Part shown: positions 55,258 through 64,000 of the stretch, one piece after another
Layout: the number at the start of each line of letters is the position of its first letter
Position numbering within the stretch: position 1 is the first letter of the stretch
Assembly (NCBI RefSeq): GCF_003318255.1
Contig: NZ_QOCF01000018.1
Location: forward strand, 164,950 to 228,949
Reading direction: 5' to 3'
DNA: 64,000 nucleotides
Source of the DNA: Ruegeria sp. A3M17
GTDB taxonomy: Bacteria; Pseudomonadota; Alphaproteobacteria; Rhodobacterales; Rhodobacteraceae
The notes under the pieces: generated by a model
Database searches by the model: none
What the model saw: the letters and a program-made list of their open reading frames with translations, nothing else
Told to the model about the DNA's origin: nothing
Program-made: the position numbers and the translations under genes

Positions 55258-57552
55258 ATGTCCGACACTGCAGAGATCTTATCTGAACCGACCTCGCGAA
55301 AAACACCGGCCTTCTCGCGCCTTGTGCCACTCGTTGTTCTGGGCACATTGTTGAGTTTAACACCGTTGACAGAAGTTTTGCCGACCGCCTGGAATACGGG
55401 CCTTGTTGTTGCTGGTGTGTCGTTACTGGCCGCCGGCCTACTGGTTGTTTTTTGGGGATTCACGGCCGACCGAACGGCGCGTAATTCGGCAGAAGTGATG
55501 GCCGTCTTCTCCGAACAGGACTTGTGTCCGACAGTGATCGCCAACGCAAATGGCGATATTCTGAGTGCGAACACACGTGCAAAGGCACAGTTAAACGCTT
55601 TTCCAGGTGCGCGATTGCAGCAATGCCTGAAATCCAGATTCGCTAATCCCGCAGCGATCCTGCTGCGCTTGCAATCCATCGCGGAAATCCACGAACGCGC
55701 CCGTGAAGATATCGTGACCGTTGGCTCGACAATCCCGATCTCGGTGTTCAGCGTGGGGCAGGATGTGTTCTGCTGGCGGTTCCTTCTGGATGAAGGCGGG
55801 CAATGGGATGACGCCCCTGTTCCGGTGCTGGCAGAGGGTCGTAACGGAGCAATTCTGCGGGTGAATGGAATGGCAGAGGCCATTCTGGGTCACAGGCCCG
55901 ACGTTATGAGTAAGATATTTCCCAAGGACATCCCGCAACCGGGTGAAATCTCGCTTGTTGAAACCCTGGACGGGCAGGTGCCTGTGACCGTGTCCGAGCT
56001 GTCCCGCTCGGGCACTGTGCGCGATCTGCTTTTGTTGCCAATGATTTCTACGGGTCCAACCGGGGGCGATGCCCCATTCGCTGAACTGCCCGTGCCAGTG
56101 ATGTGTCTGTCACCCGAAGGGGAAATTCTGGATGCAAACCGGATGGCGATCAAGCTGATCGGAGAGATCCAGCAGGGCAAGTCGAACGTGGTCGAAATCA
56201 TGCACGGGCTTGGCTATCCCATCCTGGATTGGTTGACCCGCACTGCAACTGAAGAGAATGCCGTTCCTCGGTCGGAATTTCTGCGCCTGTCACGTCAGGA
56301 CAAAGAGGTTTTCGTGCAGGTCACACTGAACCGGGTGACGTGCAAGGGACGGATTTGTCTGATCGCTGTCCTGAATGATGCGACCGAGCTGAAGACTCTG
56401 GAAGCTCAGTTCGTGCAGGGGCAAAAAATGCAGGCTGTCGGGCAATTGGCGGGCGGCGTGGCCCATGATTTTAACAACCTTCTGACTGCGATTTCGGGGC
56501 ATTGCGATCTATTGCTGCTGCGGCAAGATCAGAATGATCCAAACTACGGTGACCTGGTTCAGATCAACCAGAACGCCAACCGGGCCGCAGCGCTGGTCAG
56601 TCAACTTCTGGCCTTCTCGCGCAAGCAGACCCTGCAGCCCGAGGTTTTGGACCTGCGCGACACAATTTCCGACCTGATCCATCTTTTGAACCGCCTGGTG
56701 GGCGAAAAGGTTCGCCTAACGTTAAGCCATGATCCCGTGCTGAAGCCTGTGCGCGCAGACAAAAGGCAGCTCGAGCAGGTGTTTATGAACCTAGTCGTGA
56801 ACGCACGGGATGCGATGCCCGAAGGTGGCGAGGTACGTATCGAGACCGAGGTCGTATCTCTGACCGAACCGTTCCGGCGGGATCGTGCAACGGTTCAACC
56901 CGGCGAATATGTCACTGTTAAAGTGGTCGATAGTGGCACCGGTATCCCAGCGGACAAGCTGCAAAAAGTGTTCGAGCCATTCTATACGACCAAGCGCACC
57001 GGCGAGGGGACCGGCCTTGGATTGTCGACGGTTTACGGCATCGTCAAGCAGACCGGAGGGTTCATCTTTGTCGATAGCATTCAGGGCAAGGGAACCGAAT
57101 TTACCGTGTATCTGCCGGTTTCAACCGCACCGCAGAAAATCGACCAGGACATCTCCAGCCTTCCGGAAAACCCGACGTCCCGGCAGGGTGAAGGCGTAGT
57201 TCTGCTGGTCGAGGATGAGGCCCCGGTTAGGGCCTTTGCCACGCGTGCATTGCGATTGAAGGGCTACACCGTGCTCGAAGCCGGGTCCGCCGAAGAGGCG
57301 CTGCACCTGCTGGAGGACGGGTCGGTGCATGTGGATGCTTTTGTGACAGATGTGGTTATGCCCGGCATGGACGGGCCAACCTGGGTGCGCAAAGCGATGG
57401 AGACCCGACCGAATGTGCGGGTGATCTTTATGTCTGGCTATACCGAAGGTGCCTTTGGTGACTCAGGCCCCGAGATTGCGAATTCCACTTTTTTGCCCAA
57501 GCCGTTCTCTCTGACGCAGTTGACCGAGGCTGTGTTTAACCAACTGAACTGA
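55258..57552 (+). CDS. cckA: Hybrid sensor histidine kinase CckA
   Basis: A 764-residue kinase. Two membrane helices at about 20-40 and 45-68 are followed by PAS-like regions (about 88-375), a HisKA domain with phospho-acceptor His403 in AGGVAHDFNNLLTAISGHCDLLL, an ATPase domain with NLVVNARDAMPEGG, VDSGTGIP, EPFYTTK and GTGLGLSTVYG, and a receiver from about 635 with LLVEDE and phospho-acceptor Asp698 in TDVVMPGMDGP. CckA passes phosphate through ChpT to CtrA, controlling cell cycle, motility or gene-transfer-agent genes. Start at ATG 55258, two codons after a TTG. A CtrA box lies directly upstream. Confidence 0.93.
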   Translation: MSDTAEILSEPTSRKTPAFSRLVPLVVLGTLLSLTPLTEVLPTAWNTGLVVAGVSLLAAGLLVVFWGFTADRTARNSAEVMAVFSEQDLCPTVIANANGDILSANTRAKAQLNAFPGARLQQCLKSRFANPAAILLRLQSIAEIHERAREDIVTVGSTIPISVFSVGQDVFCWRFLLDEGGQWDDAPVPVLAEGRNGAILRVNGMAEAILGHRPDVMSKIFPKDIPQPGEISLVETLDGQVPVTVSELSRSGTVRDLLLLPMISTGPTGGDAPFAELPVPVMCLSPEGEILDANRMAIKLIGEIQQGKSNVVEIMHGLGYPILDWLTRTATEENAVPRSEFLRLSRQDKEVFVQVTLNRVTCKGRICLIAVLNDATELKTLEAQFVQGQKMQAVGQLAGGVAHDFNNLLTAISGHCDLLLLRQDQNDPNYGDLVQINQNANRAAALVSQLLAFSRKQTLQPEVLDLRDTISDLIHLLNRLVGEKVRLTLSHDPVLKPVRADKRQLEQVFMNLVVNARDAMPEGGEVRIETEVVSLTEPFRRDRATVQPGEYVTVKVVDSGTGIPADKLQKVFEPFYTTKRTGEGTGLGLSTVYGIVKQTGGFIFVDSIQGKGTEFTVYLPVSTAPQKIDQDISSLPENPTSRQGEGVVLLVEDEAPVRAFATRALRLKGYTVLEAGSAEEALHLLEDGSVHVDAFVTDVVMPGMDGPTWVRKAMETRPNVRVIFMSGYTEGAFGDSGPEIANSTFLPKPFSLTQLTEAVFNQLN

Positions 57553-58146
57553 CTAAACCGCCGCTTCGTGGCAAGAAAATTCGACGGCGTGGTGTTTACG
57601 GAACTTCTTTTCCGTTTCCGGCGACAAGAATAGGTCGCGCTTTGGTGAGACATTCTCGCGCTGCAGGGTGATTTCCATGTTCAACCGGTCCTGCAGAAAG
57701 TTCAGGATTTCGTCCTGATTTTCGTACTTAAAAACATGCGTCGCACCGAAACCGTTGTTACGGGTACGGAAAAACTGGCTTTGACTGCCGACATCTGCGA
57801 ATTCCGGGCGGGGGTTTTGCATGTAACCTTGCACAAAATCATCAAAGCTCAGGTCGCGGGTTGAATGCGGATGCCCGACGCGGTCGTCCCGGCTGCGGTA
57901 CTTGTACCAACTGCCGAGCCAGTCGATAGGTTCGCGCACAACGGCCATGATTTCCATCTCGGTGTCATACATTTTGCGGAATATGTTCTGAAAAAACCTG
58001 TCGTAACGACGCACCGGCGCATGTTTCAATTCGGGCGGGCCCGTGACGACAAAGTCGGCCCGCGCGCTCAGTGCGGTGTGATAGGCTGTGCTGCCGGTTT
58101 TTGGAACTGCCAGAAACGCAAGGCGTTCCTTATAGAAAACAAGCAT
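57553..58146 (-). CDS. Sulfotransferase family protein
   Basis: A 197-residue PAPS-dependent sulfotransferase-like protein. FLAVPKTGSTAYHTALS near 11-27 is the 5'-phosphosulfate-binding loop and MAVVREPIDWLGSWYKYRSR near 66-85 contains the 3'-phosphate Arg/Ser site. It is short for the family but both PAPS sites are present. The acceptor is unknown, possibly a glycan or lipid. GAGGGG lies seven bases before the ATG. Divergent from recA, convergent with cckA with stops abutting. Confidence 0.85.
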   Translation of the reverse strand: MLVFYKERLAFLAVPKTGSTAYHTALSARADFVVTGPPELKHAPVRRYDRFFQNIFRKMYDTEMEIMAVVREPIDWLGSWYKYRSRDDRVGHPHSTRDLSFDDFVQGYMQNPRPEFADVGSQSQFFRTRNNGFGATHVFKYENQDEILNFLQDRLNMEITLQRENVSPKRDLFLSPETEKKFRKHHAVEFSCHEAAV

Positions 58147-58239
58147 TTATTCGCCCCTCACCGAGATATTTGACAGGCGCAGATTGGCGTAAACGACTCT
58201 TTAACACAATTGCAGAACAGTAAGTACTGTAGGTTTTAG

Positions 58240-58283
58240 TTGAAATGTTCTCTTTTTGGTCCCATAAGGAACAAGAGGCGAAC
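58240..58283 (+). promoter_or_regulatory. recA promoter with LexA (SOS) box
   Basis: TTGAAA (58240-58245), 17 bases, CATAAG (58263-58268) is a plausible sigma70 promoter. The SOS box GAAC-AAGAGGC-GAAC (58269-58283), the reverse complement of the alphaproteobacterial LexA site GTTC-N7-GTTC, lies directly on the expected transcription start. A palindrome ACAGTA-AG-TACTGT (58217-58230) is just upstream. Confidence 0.75.
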
Positions 58284-58338
58284 AAAGCAGTGATTGCCGC
58301 CCGATCATGGGTGTGACAAAAGAGAAGGCGACAGGACA

Positions 58339-59406
58339 ATGGCGGATCTTCTGACAATGAGCGACAAGAAAAACGCAGACAAGCAAAAGGCTCTGGATAG
58401 CGCGCTGGCGCAAATCGAACGGCAGTTCGGCAAAGGCTCGATCATGAAGCTGGGCGAAGATTCCAAGCAGGACATCGAATCAAGTTCGACCGGGTCTCTG
58501 GGCTTGGATATCGCGCTGGGTATTGGTGGTCTGCCGATGGGCCGGATTGTCGAGATTTATGGCCCGGAAAGCTCGGGTAAGACCACGCTGACGCTGCATT
58601 GTATTGCAGAACAGCAAAAACGTGGCGGTGTGTGTGCATTCGTGGATGCCGAACACGCGCTAGACCCCCAATATGCCCGCAAGCTGGGTATTGATCTGGA
58701 TGAACTTCTGATCTCGCAGCCTGACACGGGCGAACAGGCGCTTGAAATCACCGATACACTGGTGCGTTCGGGTGCGGTGAATATGGTCGTCGTCGACTCA
58801 GTTGCGGCTTTGACGCCGAAATCGGAACTGGAAGGCGACATGGGCGACAGCAGTGTCGGTGTGCAGGCCCGCTTGATGAGCCAGGCGATGCGTAAACTGA
58901 CAGGCTCGATCAGCCGCTCGAAATGCATGGTGATCTTTATCAACCAGATCAGGATGAAGATCGGCGTTATGTTCGGCAGCCCCGAAACTACGACCGGTGG
59001 TAACGCGCTGAAATTCTACAGCTCGGTTCGTTTGGATATTCGCCGTATTGGCGCGATCAAAGACCGCGACGAAGTTGTCGGCAACCAGACGCGTGTGAAA
59101 GTCGTCAAGAATAAGGTGGCGCCGCCCTTCAAGCAGGTGGAATTCGACATCATGTATGGCGAAGGCATCAGCAAGATGGGTGAGCTGCTGGATCTCGGCG
59201 TCAAGGCTGGCGTGGTCGAGAAATCGGGTTCGTGGTTCAGCTATGGCGACGAACGGATCGGGCAGGGGCGTGAGAATGCCAAGCAATACCTGCGCGACAA
59301 CAGCCGTATTGCGCTGGATATCGAAGACAAGATTCGGGCCGCGCATGGTCTTGAGTTCGACATGCCACCCGGCGCCGCCGAAGAAGACGACATCCTCGAG
59401 GCGTAA
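58339..59406 (+). CDS. recA: Recombinase RecA
   Basis: A 355-residue recombinase. Walker A is GPESSGKT at 75-82, [21 protein letters not shown] contains Walker B and the L1 start, and [22 protein letters not shown] is the L2/DNA-binding region; the acidic C-terminal tail ends [10 protein letters not shown]. It forms the ssDNA filament for homologous repair and triggers LexA self-cleavage. The start has AGGA four bases upstream; a second ATG six codons in (MSDKKNA) is possible. Divergent from the sulfotransferase gene. Confidence 0.98.
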   Translation: MADLLTMSDKKNADKQKALDSALAQIERQFGKGSIMKLGEDSKQDIESSSTGSLGLDIALGIGGLPMGRIVEIYGPESSGKTTLTLHCIAEQQKRGGVCAFVDAEHALDPQYARKLGIDLDELLISQPDTGEQALEITDTLVRSGAVNMVVVDSVAALTPKSELEGDMGDSSVGVQARLMSQAMRKLTGSISRSKCMVIFINQIRMKIGVMFGSPETTTGGNALKFYSSVRLDIRRIGAIKDRDEVVGNQTRVKVVKNKVAPPFKQVEFDIMYGEGISKMGELLDLGVKAGVVEKSGSWFSYGDERIGQGRENAKQYLRDNSRIALDIEDKIRAAHGLEFDMPPGAAEEDDILEA

Positions 59407-59417
59407 CAGATGCAGTC

Positions 59418-59490
59418 GGGGGCCGCAGAAATCCCCCGGTTTTGCAAGAGCTGAGAATACTCGAAACAAGGCGGTCCGCGTGGCCGCCTT
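59418..59490 (+). terminator. Tandem hairpins after recA
   Basis: GGGGG (59418-59422) pairs with CCCCC (59433-59437) followed by GGTTTTG, and AAGGCGGTC (59468-59476) pairs with GGCCGCCTT (59482-59490) with one wobble. Both could end the recA transcript; neither has a long T run. The rest of the 246-base gap to alaS holds no gene. Confidence 0.45.
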
Positions 59491-59652
59491 AATTCGTTCT
59501 GTATACGTTGATCTTGTTTAATCGGTGTGTGCTGTTCTTGTTAAGGGGTTTTCCAGCCCTTCAAAAACACAGCCGACTTATCTTTGTGGACTATCCTTGG
59601 GGACGGGGATAAACCATTTCAGAACACTGAGATTGCGCGCCGAGAGAGCCTT

Positions 59653-62322
59653 ATGCCCACGCTGAACGATATCCGCTCAACCTTTCTGAATTATTTTGCC
59701 AAACAGGGGCATGAAATTGTCGCGTCCAGCCCGCTGGTTCCGCGCAATGACCCGACATTGATGTTCGTGAACTCGGGCATGGTGCAGTTCAAGAACCTGT
59801 TCACCGGCGTTGAAACCCGTGACTATCAGCGCGCCACGACTGCGCAGAAATGCGTGCGCGCCGGCGGTAAGCACAACGATCTGGACAACGTTGGCTATAC
59901 CGCGCGTCACCACACATTCTTTGAAATGCTGGGCAATTTTTCGTTCGGCAACTACTTCAAACACGAAGCGATCCCTTTTGCGTGGGAGTTGATCACCAAA
60001 GAATTCGGCATCGACAAGAACCGTCTGCTGGCAACGGTGTATCACACGGATGATGAGGCGTTTAAGATCTGGAAAAAGGTCGGCGTGCCCGAAGACCGGA
60101 TTATCCGCATCGCCACCAGCGACAATTTCTGGCAGATGGGCCCGACCGGTCCGTGTGGACCGTGTACCGAGATTTTCTACGACCATGGCGATCACATCTG
60201 GGGTGGCCCTCCGGGATCGCCCGACGAAGACGGCGACCGGTTCATCGAAATCTGGAACATCGTTTTCATGCAGAACGAGCAGTTCGAAGATGGCTCGATG
60301 GTCGAATTGGATATGCAGTCGATCGACACCGGAATGGGGCTGGAACGGATCGGCGCGCTGCTGCAGGGCAGCCATGACAACTATGACACCGACCTGTTCA
60401 AGACACTGATCGAAGCGTCTGCTCATGCCACCGGGGTTGATCCCTATGGCGACCAGAATGTTCACCACCGGGTAATTGCGGACCACCTGCGCGCGACATC
60501 CTTCCTGATCGCTGATGGCGTGATGCCTTCCAATGACGGGCGTGGCTATGTGCTGCGCCGGATCATGCGTCGCGCAATGCGTCACGCGCATCTGCTGGGG
60601 GCGAAAGATCCCGTTATGTATCAGCTGGTGCCAAGCCTGGTGCAGCTGATGGGCGCGCAATACACCGAGTTGGGACAGGCGCAGCCGTTGATCGAAGAGA
60701 CGCTGCTGTTGGAAGAGACCCGGTTCAAGCAAACCCTCGATCGTGGTCTGAAACTCCTGGATGATGAGGTTGCGGGCCTGCCCGAGAACGCGGCACTTCC
60801 GGGTGATGCGGCGTTCAAATTGTACGACACGTATGGGTTTCCACTGGACCTGACGCAGGACGCCCTGCGTGAAAAGGGTCGTTCCGTGGACACGGACGGG
60901 TTCGACGCGGCCATGGCCGAACAAAAAGCCAAGGCGCGTGCGGCATGGGCCGGTTCGGGTGAGGCTGCGGATCAGGCAGTGTGGTTTGATGTGCTGGATA
61001 CCGCCGGGGCTACGGATTTTCTGGGCTATGACACGGAAAAGGCCGAAGGGCAGATTGCCGCGTTGGTGGTTGATGGTGCGTTGGTCGACACTATTGAAAA
61101 GGGCGGATCCGGCTGGGTGATTGTCAACCAGACGCCGTTCTATGGCGAAGCGGGCGGTCAGATCGGTGATACCGGCGAAATCCGGCGTTTGGAAGAACGC
61201 GATGACATGGCGCGGGTCGAAGACACTAGAAAATTCGCTGATGGCAAAGTCTATGCTCATAAGGTGACTGTTGATCAGGGTGCTTTGTCCAAAGGTGACG
61301 CTGTCGAGCTTGAGGTCGACCATGCGCGGCGCACGGCAATCCGCGCGAACCACTCGGCCACGCACCTGCTGCACGAAGCGCTGCGTGAAACGCTGGGCGA
61401 TCATGTTGCACAGCGCGGCTCGCTGAACGCGGCTGACCGGTTGCGGTTTGACTTCAGTCATTCCAAGGCGCTGAGCGCGGATGAGATCCAAAAGGTCGAA
61501 CGTGATGTGAATGAGTTCATCCGTCAGAACTCGACCGTCGAAACGCGGATCATGACCCCCGATGATGCGCGCGGACTGGGCGCGCAGGCGCTGTTTGGTG
61601 AGAAATACGGCGACGAAGTTCGTGTTGTGTCCATGGGCAAAGCCCAAACCGGTAAGGGGCAGGATGGCGAAACATGGTCGATTGAGCTGTGTGGCGGTAC
61701 GCATGTACGTCAGACTGGTGATATTGGGTCGTTTGTCATCTTGGGGGACGCGGCATCCTCTGCCGGGGTAAGACGAATTGAGGCGATTACGGGTGAATCT
61801 GCAACGTTATTGCTGCGAGACTACTATTCTAAACTCGCTGAATCTGCATCACTTCTTAAGGCGCAACCTACCGAGGTTCCAACACGATTGTCTTTGCTGT
61901 TGGACGAACGCAAATCGCTGCAAAACGAAGTGGCGCAGCTGCGCCGTGATCTGGCCATGGCTGGCGGGGCCGGGCAGGGTGGCGGCGAAGCGCGTGATGT
62001 GAACGGCATTGCCTTCCTTGCGCAGGCGCTGAACGGTGTATCCGGCAAGGACCTGCCGGCGTTGATTGATGAGCACAAAAGCCGTTTGGGGTCCGGTGCC
62101 GTTTTGCTGATCGCGGATGCGGGCGGTAAGGCTGCCGTGGCCGCCGGTGTGACGGCTGATCTGACCGACAAGGTCTCGGCCGTTGATCTGGTTCGCGCGG
62201 CCGTCGCAGAACTGGGCGGTAAAGGCGGCGGTGGACGCCCCGACATGGCGCAGGGCGGTGGCAAGGACGCGACGAACGCAGATGCGGCGATAAAAGCCGC
62301 AGAACAGGTTTTGGGAGGATAA
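59653..62322 (+). CDS. alaS: Alanyl-tRNA synthetase
   Basis: An 889-residue class II synthetase (E. coli 876). The N-terminal catalytic core includes [20 protein letters not shown]. The editing domain carries the zinc-binding HSATH at 567-571 and CGGTH at 680-684, the sites that clear Ser- and Gly-tRNA-Ala, and the C-terminal C-Ala domain follows with [15 protein letters not shown] near the end. The start follows GAGAGAG. Followed one base later by a DUF1330 gene with its own GGGAGG. Confidence 0.97.
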   Translation: MPTLNDIRSTFLNYFAKQGHEIVASSPLVPRNDPTLMFVNSGMVQFKNLFTGVETRDYQRATTAQKCVRAGGKHNDLDNVGYTARHHTFFEMLGNFSFGNYFKHEAIPFAWELITKEFGIDKNRLLATVYHTDDEAFKIWKKVGVPEDRIIRIATSDNFWQMGPTGPCGPCTEIFYDHGDHIWGGPPGSPDEDGDRFIEIWNIVFMQNEQFEDGSMVELDMQSIDTGMGLERIGALLQGSHDNYDTDLFKTLIEASAHATGVDPYGDQNVHHRVIADHLRATSFLIADGVMPSNDGRGYVLRRIMRRAMRHAHLLGAKDPVMYQLVPSLVQLMGAQYTELGQAQPLIEETLLLEETRFKQTLDRGLKLLDDEVAGLPENAALPGDAAFKLYDTYGFPLDLTQDALREKGRSVDTDGFDAAMAEQKAKARAAWAGSGEAADQAVWFDVLDTAGATDFLGYDTEKAEGQIAALVVDGALVDTIEKGGSGWVIVNQTPFYGEAGGQIGDTGEIRRLEERDDMARVEDTRKFADGKVYAHKVTVDQGALSKGDAVELEVDHARRTAIRANHSATHLLHEALRETLGDHVAQRGSLNAADRLRFDFSHSKALSADEIQKVERDVNEFIRQNSTVETRIMTPDDARGLGAQALFGEKYGDEVRVVSMGKAQTGKGQDGETWSIELCGGTHVRQTGDIGSFVILGDAASSAGVRRIEAITGESATLLLRDYYSKLAESASLLKAQPTEVPTRLSLLLDERKSLQNEVAQLRRDLAMAGGAGQGGGEARDVNGIAFLAQALNGVSGKDLPALIDEHKSRLGSGAVLLIADAGGKAAVAAGVTADLTDKVSAVDLVRAAVAELGGKGGGGRPDMAQGGGKDATNADAAIKAAEQVLGG

Positions 62323-62323
62323 G

Positions 62324-62611
62324 ATGGCTGCACTCTGGATTGCCCACGTCACCGTGACGGATGCGGACGCATATGCGAAATACGCGGAACTCGCAGGGCC
62401 TGCGATTGCCAAGCACGGCGGGGCGTTTATTGCCCGCGCTGCACGTTACGTCCAACTGGAGGGGAAAGAGCGTCCGCGCAATGTGGTCGCCAAGTTTCCG
62501 TCCGTCGAGGCCGCGGTCGAGTGCTATAATTCACCGGAATACCAGCAGGCGCTGGACCACGCGCGCGGCGCAAGTGAGCGTGAACTGGTGGTTGTAGAAG
62601 TTACCGACTGA
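62324..62611 (+). CDS. DUF1330 domain protein
   Basis: A 95-residue dimeric ferredoxin-like domain. AHVTVTDADAYAKYAELAGPAIAKHGGAF and VVAKFPSVEAAVECYNSPEYQQAL are the two conserved family segments. Function is unknown; structures resemble cofactor-free monooxygenase-like folds. The start lies one base after the alaS stop with GGGAGG at 62313-62318, so it is co-transcribed with alaS. Confidence 0.9.
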   Translation: MAALWIAHVTVTDADAYAKYAELAGPAIAKHGGAFIARAARYVQLEGKERPRNVVAKFPSVEAAVECYNSPEYQQALDHARGASERELVVVEVTD

Positions 62612-62977
62612 AAATGAGCCCGGTCTGGTCGGCGGATTTTCCGCCGATCAGATGCATTCATGGGCGGAATTCAGCCGAACTGTTCACAAGTGAAGTGAAC
62701 AGTATTGTGGCAATTTTGGACGCACACGGAATCTATGTGATTCCAGCATCTTACTATATTTAAACAAGAGTTGCCGGGTATTCTCCCGCCTAGATTGTGG
62801 CGCGTTGCCCTCAATTCCAGCGCGAAATGGTCTTAATGAGTGACGAATTTCCGCCTTTTTTCCCCTTCACGTTCGCCCCAGATTGTACAAGCGCTACCGT
62901 TTACCGTTAGTTGGTTCTAATCGCATACGGTCCCGTTTGGCGACAATCGTCGAGTGAACAGGGATCGAGGTACAGGC
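62612..62977. other. Intergenic region with a 13-bp hairpin and a 25-bp perfect inverted repeat
   Basis: No gene is supported in this 366-base stretch, which is clearly more AT-rich than its surroundings. A 13-bp stem 62624-62636/62640-62652 (one G-T pair, loop TTT, no T run) follows the DUF1330 stop. ACTGTTCAC (62679-62687), AAGTGAA, GTGAACAGT (62695-62703) is a perfect 9-bp inverted repeat, operator-like. A smaller hairpin GGAATC-TATGT-GATTCC lies at 62728-62744. Confidence 0.5.
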
Positions 62978-63601
62978 ATGAAATCGGAAGATATCGGACT
63001 CAAAGCCGCTCTCGGGCGGTTAAAGACATATTCAGGTCGGGCAGTGGGGATCGCCGCATTAGTTTGCGGGGCTACGCTTGCCGGGTCCCAAGTGGATGCC
63101 AGCGAAGGCAGCTTCATCCGAACCCTCGCGGCGTCCCCTCCGCCTTCGGGTGCGCAGCAATTGTGCCGTCAGTACGCTTGGGCATGTGCCAGTAAGGCGT
63201 CGGTACGCATGACGTCACAGCAGGAAATGCAGATCATTGAGCGGATCAACCGTCAGGTCAACGCAACGACGCGCGCGGTTACGGATCAGACGCAATACCG
63301 CACCACTGAGCGGTGGGCTTTGCCGACAACGCGCGGCGGGGATTGCGAGGATTTTGCTCTTTTGAAGAAAAGGGATCTGATCAGGGCAGGCGTTGATCCA
63401 AATAAATTGCTGATTGCGACGGTATTGGATACGCGTCGAAATGCGCACGCTGTTCTTGTCTATCGCTCCGCTCAGGGGGATCTGGTGCTGGACAACCTGA
63501 CCAACCGGATCAAACCCTGGTCGGCCACGCGGTATTTGTTCCTTCGGATGCAAGACCCGACGAAGCCAAGCAATTGGGTTGGTGTGTACGGAAGAAGCTA
63601 A
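62978..63601 (+). CDS. Transglutaminase-like cysteine protease (BTLCP, DUF920)
   Basis: A 207-residue exported or membrane-anchored protease-fold protein. A hydrophobic segment at about 20-38 acts as a signal or anchor. The catalytic triad is Cys123 in GGDCEDFALLKK, His157 in RRNAHAVLVY and Asp172 in LVLDNL. Homologues (LapG-like) cleave periplasmic adhesins under c-di-GMP control or process envelope proteins. Chosen start has GAGG seven bases upstream; a GTG eight codons earlier is less likely. No LapA/LapD-like gene is seen nearby, although a glycine-rich gene lies just beyond. Confidence 0.88.
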   Translation: MKSEDIGLKAALGRLKTYSGRAVGIAALVCGATLAGSQVDASEGSFIRTLAASPPPSGAQQLCRQYAWACASKASVRMTSQQEMQIIERINRQVNATTRAVTDQTQYRTTERWALPTTRGGDCEDFALLKKRDLIRAGVDPNKLLIATVLDTRRNAHAVLVYRSAQGDLVLDNLTNRIKPWSATRYLFLRMQDPTKPSNWVGVYGRS

Positions 63602-63635
63602 GACTATCAACTGATCTAACAGGATATTCACGGAA

Positions 63636-63668
63636 AAAGGGGCGACATGTTAGTCGCCCCTTTGTTTG
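63636..63668 (+). terminator. Rho-independent terminator after the BTLCP gene
   Basis: A perfect 11-bp stem AAAGGGGCGAC (63636-63646) / GTCGCCCCTTT (63653-63663), loop ATGTTA, followed by GTTTGT. Confidence 0.85.
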
Positions 63669-63746
63669 TCAAACCGAACGTCGAGACGTTTTTGGCGATT
63701 TTCAAGGCATTGCCTGATATTTCAGGCTGCTTTGCTTTTGGCCGCG

Positions 63747-64000
63747 TCAGAGAGTGCCGCCGCTTCCATCGGCGCCGCCGCCACCGGCACCACCGCCGCT
63801 GCCGTCGCTGCCACCGCCGCCTGCACCGCCGCCGCTGCCATCGTTGCCGCCGCCGCCGTCTCCGCCGCCGCTGCCATCGTTGCCGCCGCCGCCGTCTCCG
63901 CCGCCGCTGCCATCACTGCCACCGCCGTCATTGCCGTCGCCATTGCTGCCGCCATTACCGTCGCCGCCATTGGAGTTTCCACCACCATTGCTGCCGCCGT
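63747..64000 (-). CDS. Glycine-rich repeat protein, C-terminal part (partial)
   Basis: A minus-strand frame is open from the window edge to TGA at 63747-63749 and encodes at least 83 residues, almost only Gly, Ser, Asp, Asn and Ala, ending DGSGGTL. Four 12-residue units of the form DGSGGG-x-GGGG-x make up the last half. Asp/Gly-rich repeats of this type suggest a secreted, disordered or calcium-binding tail, but the N-terminal part lies outside the window. A second frame is also open but encodes a low-complexity Ala/Met/Thr sequence and is judged a shadow. Confidence 0.6.
   Translation of the reverse strand, partial: GGSNGGGNSNGGDGNGGSNGDGNDGGGSDGSGGGDGGGGNDGSGGGDGGGGNDGSGGGAGGGGSDGSGGGAGGGGADGSGGTL
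63771..63914. repeat. 36-bp tandem repeat, four units
   Basis: Units at 63771-63806, 63807-63842, 63843-63878 and 63879-63914. The last two are identical in DNA sequence, the others diverge at a few positions. Each encodes one 12-residue Gly-rich unit of the minus-strand gene, so the array expands in frame. Confidence 0.8.

Noticed and set aside
59677..61704. Long minus-strand open frame (675 codons) inside alaS
   Set aside because: It is antisense to the clear alaS gene, has no domain, and results from codon bias in GC-rich DNA. Similar antisense frames inside cysS, the TAXI receptor and the cytochrome gene were dismissed for the same reason.
63771..63914. Possible CRISPR array
   Set aside because: The 36-bp units are directly tandem with no spacers and encode an in-frame protein repeat.
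63722..63988. Minus-strand Ala/Met/Thr-rich frame
   Set aside because: It overlaps the 36-bp repeats in a different frame; the Gly/Ser/Asp frame gives a regular 12-residue repeat and stays open to the window edge, so it is preferred.

Overview
The window is a gene-dense, GC-rich chromosomal segment that fits a marine-type Rhodobacteraceae (roseobacter group) alphaproteobacterium. This placement is an inference. It rests on a CckA-type hybrid kinase gene preceded by a CtrA-box-like TTAA-N7-TTAA, a recA gene preceded by an alphaproteobacterial SOS box (GAAC-N7-GAAC), the tail of a B12-dependent ribonucleotide reductase, a TAXI-type TRAP transporter fused to one membrane protein, a BCCT transporter, a corrinoid methyl-transfer gene set and a BTLCP-family cysteine protease. 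No rRNA, prophage, insertion sequence or CRISPR array was seen. Two tRNA genes (Leu-CAA, Gly-CCC) are present.

Layout. 1-9.7 kb: the 3' end of nrdJ, a structured region ending in a strong terminator (possible small RNA), a small EF-hand protein, an MttB-superfamily methyltransferase, an outer-membrane barrel, an aminotransferase, then cysS-cimA-squalene/phytoene synthase-like as a tightly overlapping operon, and yceI. 9.7-16.7 kb: marR, an MFS exporter, an AlkA-like glycosylase/esterase/GNAT/monooxygenase operon, a VOC protein, an RluE-like pseudouridine synthase, an HNH nuclease, yqaA-dsbB and tRNA-Leu. 16.9-23 kb: osmolyte and organic-acid uptake (BCCT plus a 30-residue membrane peptide overlapping its stop; TAXI receptor, TRAP permease, UspA). 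23-32.7 kb: an ABC/FtsX/AttH-like export module, a K+ channel-like protein, cardiolipin synthase, a periplasmic HAD phosphatase, an arylsulfatase and a divergent Crp/Fnr regulator. 32.7-38.9 kb: a six-gene MoxR/DUF58/VWA (Bat) operon. 39-46.2 kb: an HDAC-like deacetylase, an AI-2E transporter, a YihY protein, an octaheme cytochrome with C-terminal repeats, rlmE and a ppx/gppA-like gene.

46.4-52.3 kb holds a one-carbon module: a small virulence-factor-domain protein, a MetF-like reductase and an MtrH-like methyltetrahydrofolate methyltransferase on the plus strand, then (past a ppk2 remnant and tRNA-Gly) a SAM methyltransferase and a RACo-like corrinoid-activating ATPase on the minus strand. 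With the MttB homologue at 1-2.5 kb these could form a B12-dependent demethylation route feeding methyl groups to folate. The corrinoid protein itself is not in the window. The methyltransferase, the activase and the MttB protein all carry Arg-rich terminal tails.

52.4-64 kb is mostly housekeeping: guaB, rsmB, cckA, a sulfotransferase, recA, alaS, a DUF1330 protein and a BTLCP protease. The window ends inside a glycine-rich minus-strand gene built from 36-bp tandem repeats. The items most worth a second look are the polybasic tails of the corrinoid proteins, the 30-aa peptide after the BCCT gene, the CtrA box at cckA, the BatB-like protein whose metal-binding MIDAS motif is lost, the ppk2 remnant, and several long perfect inverted repeats in promoter regions.
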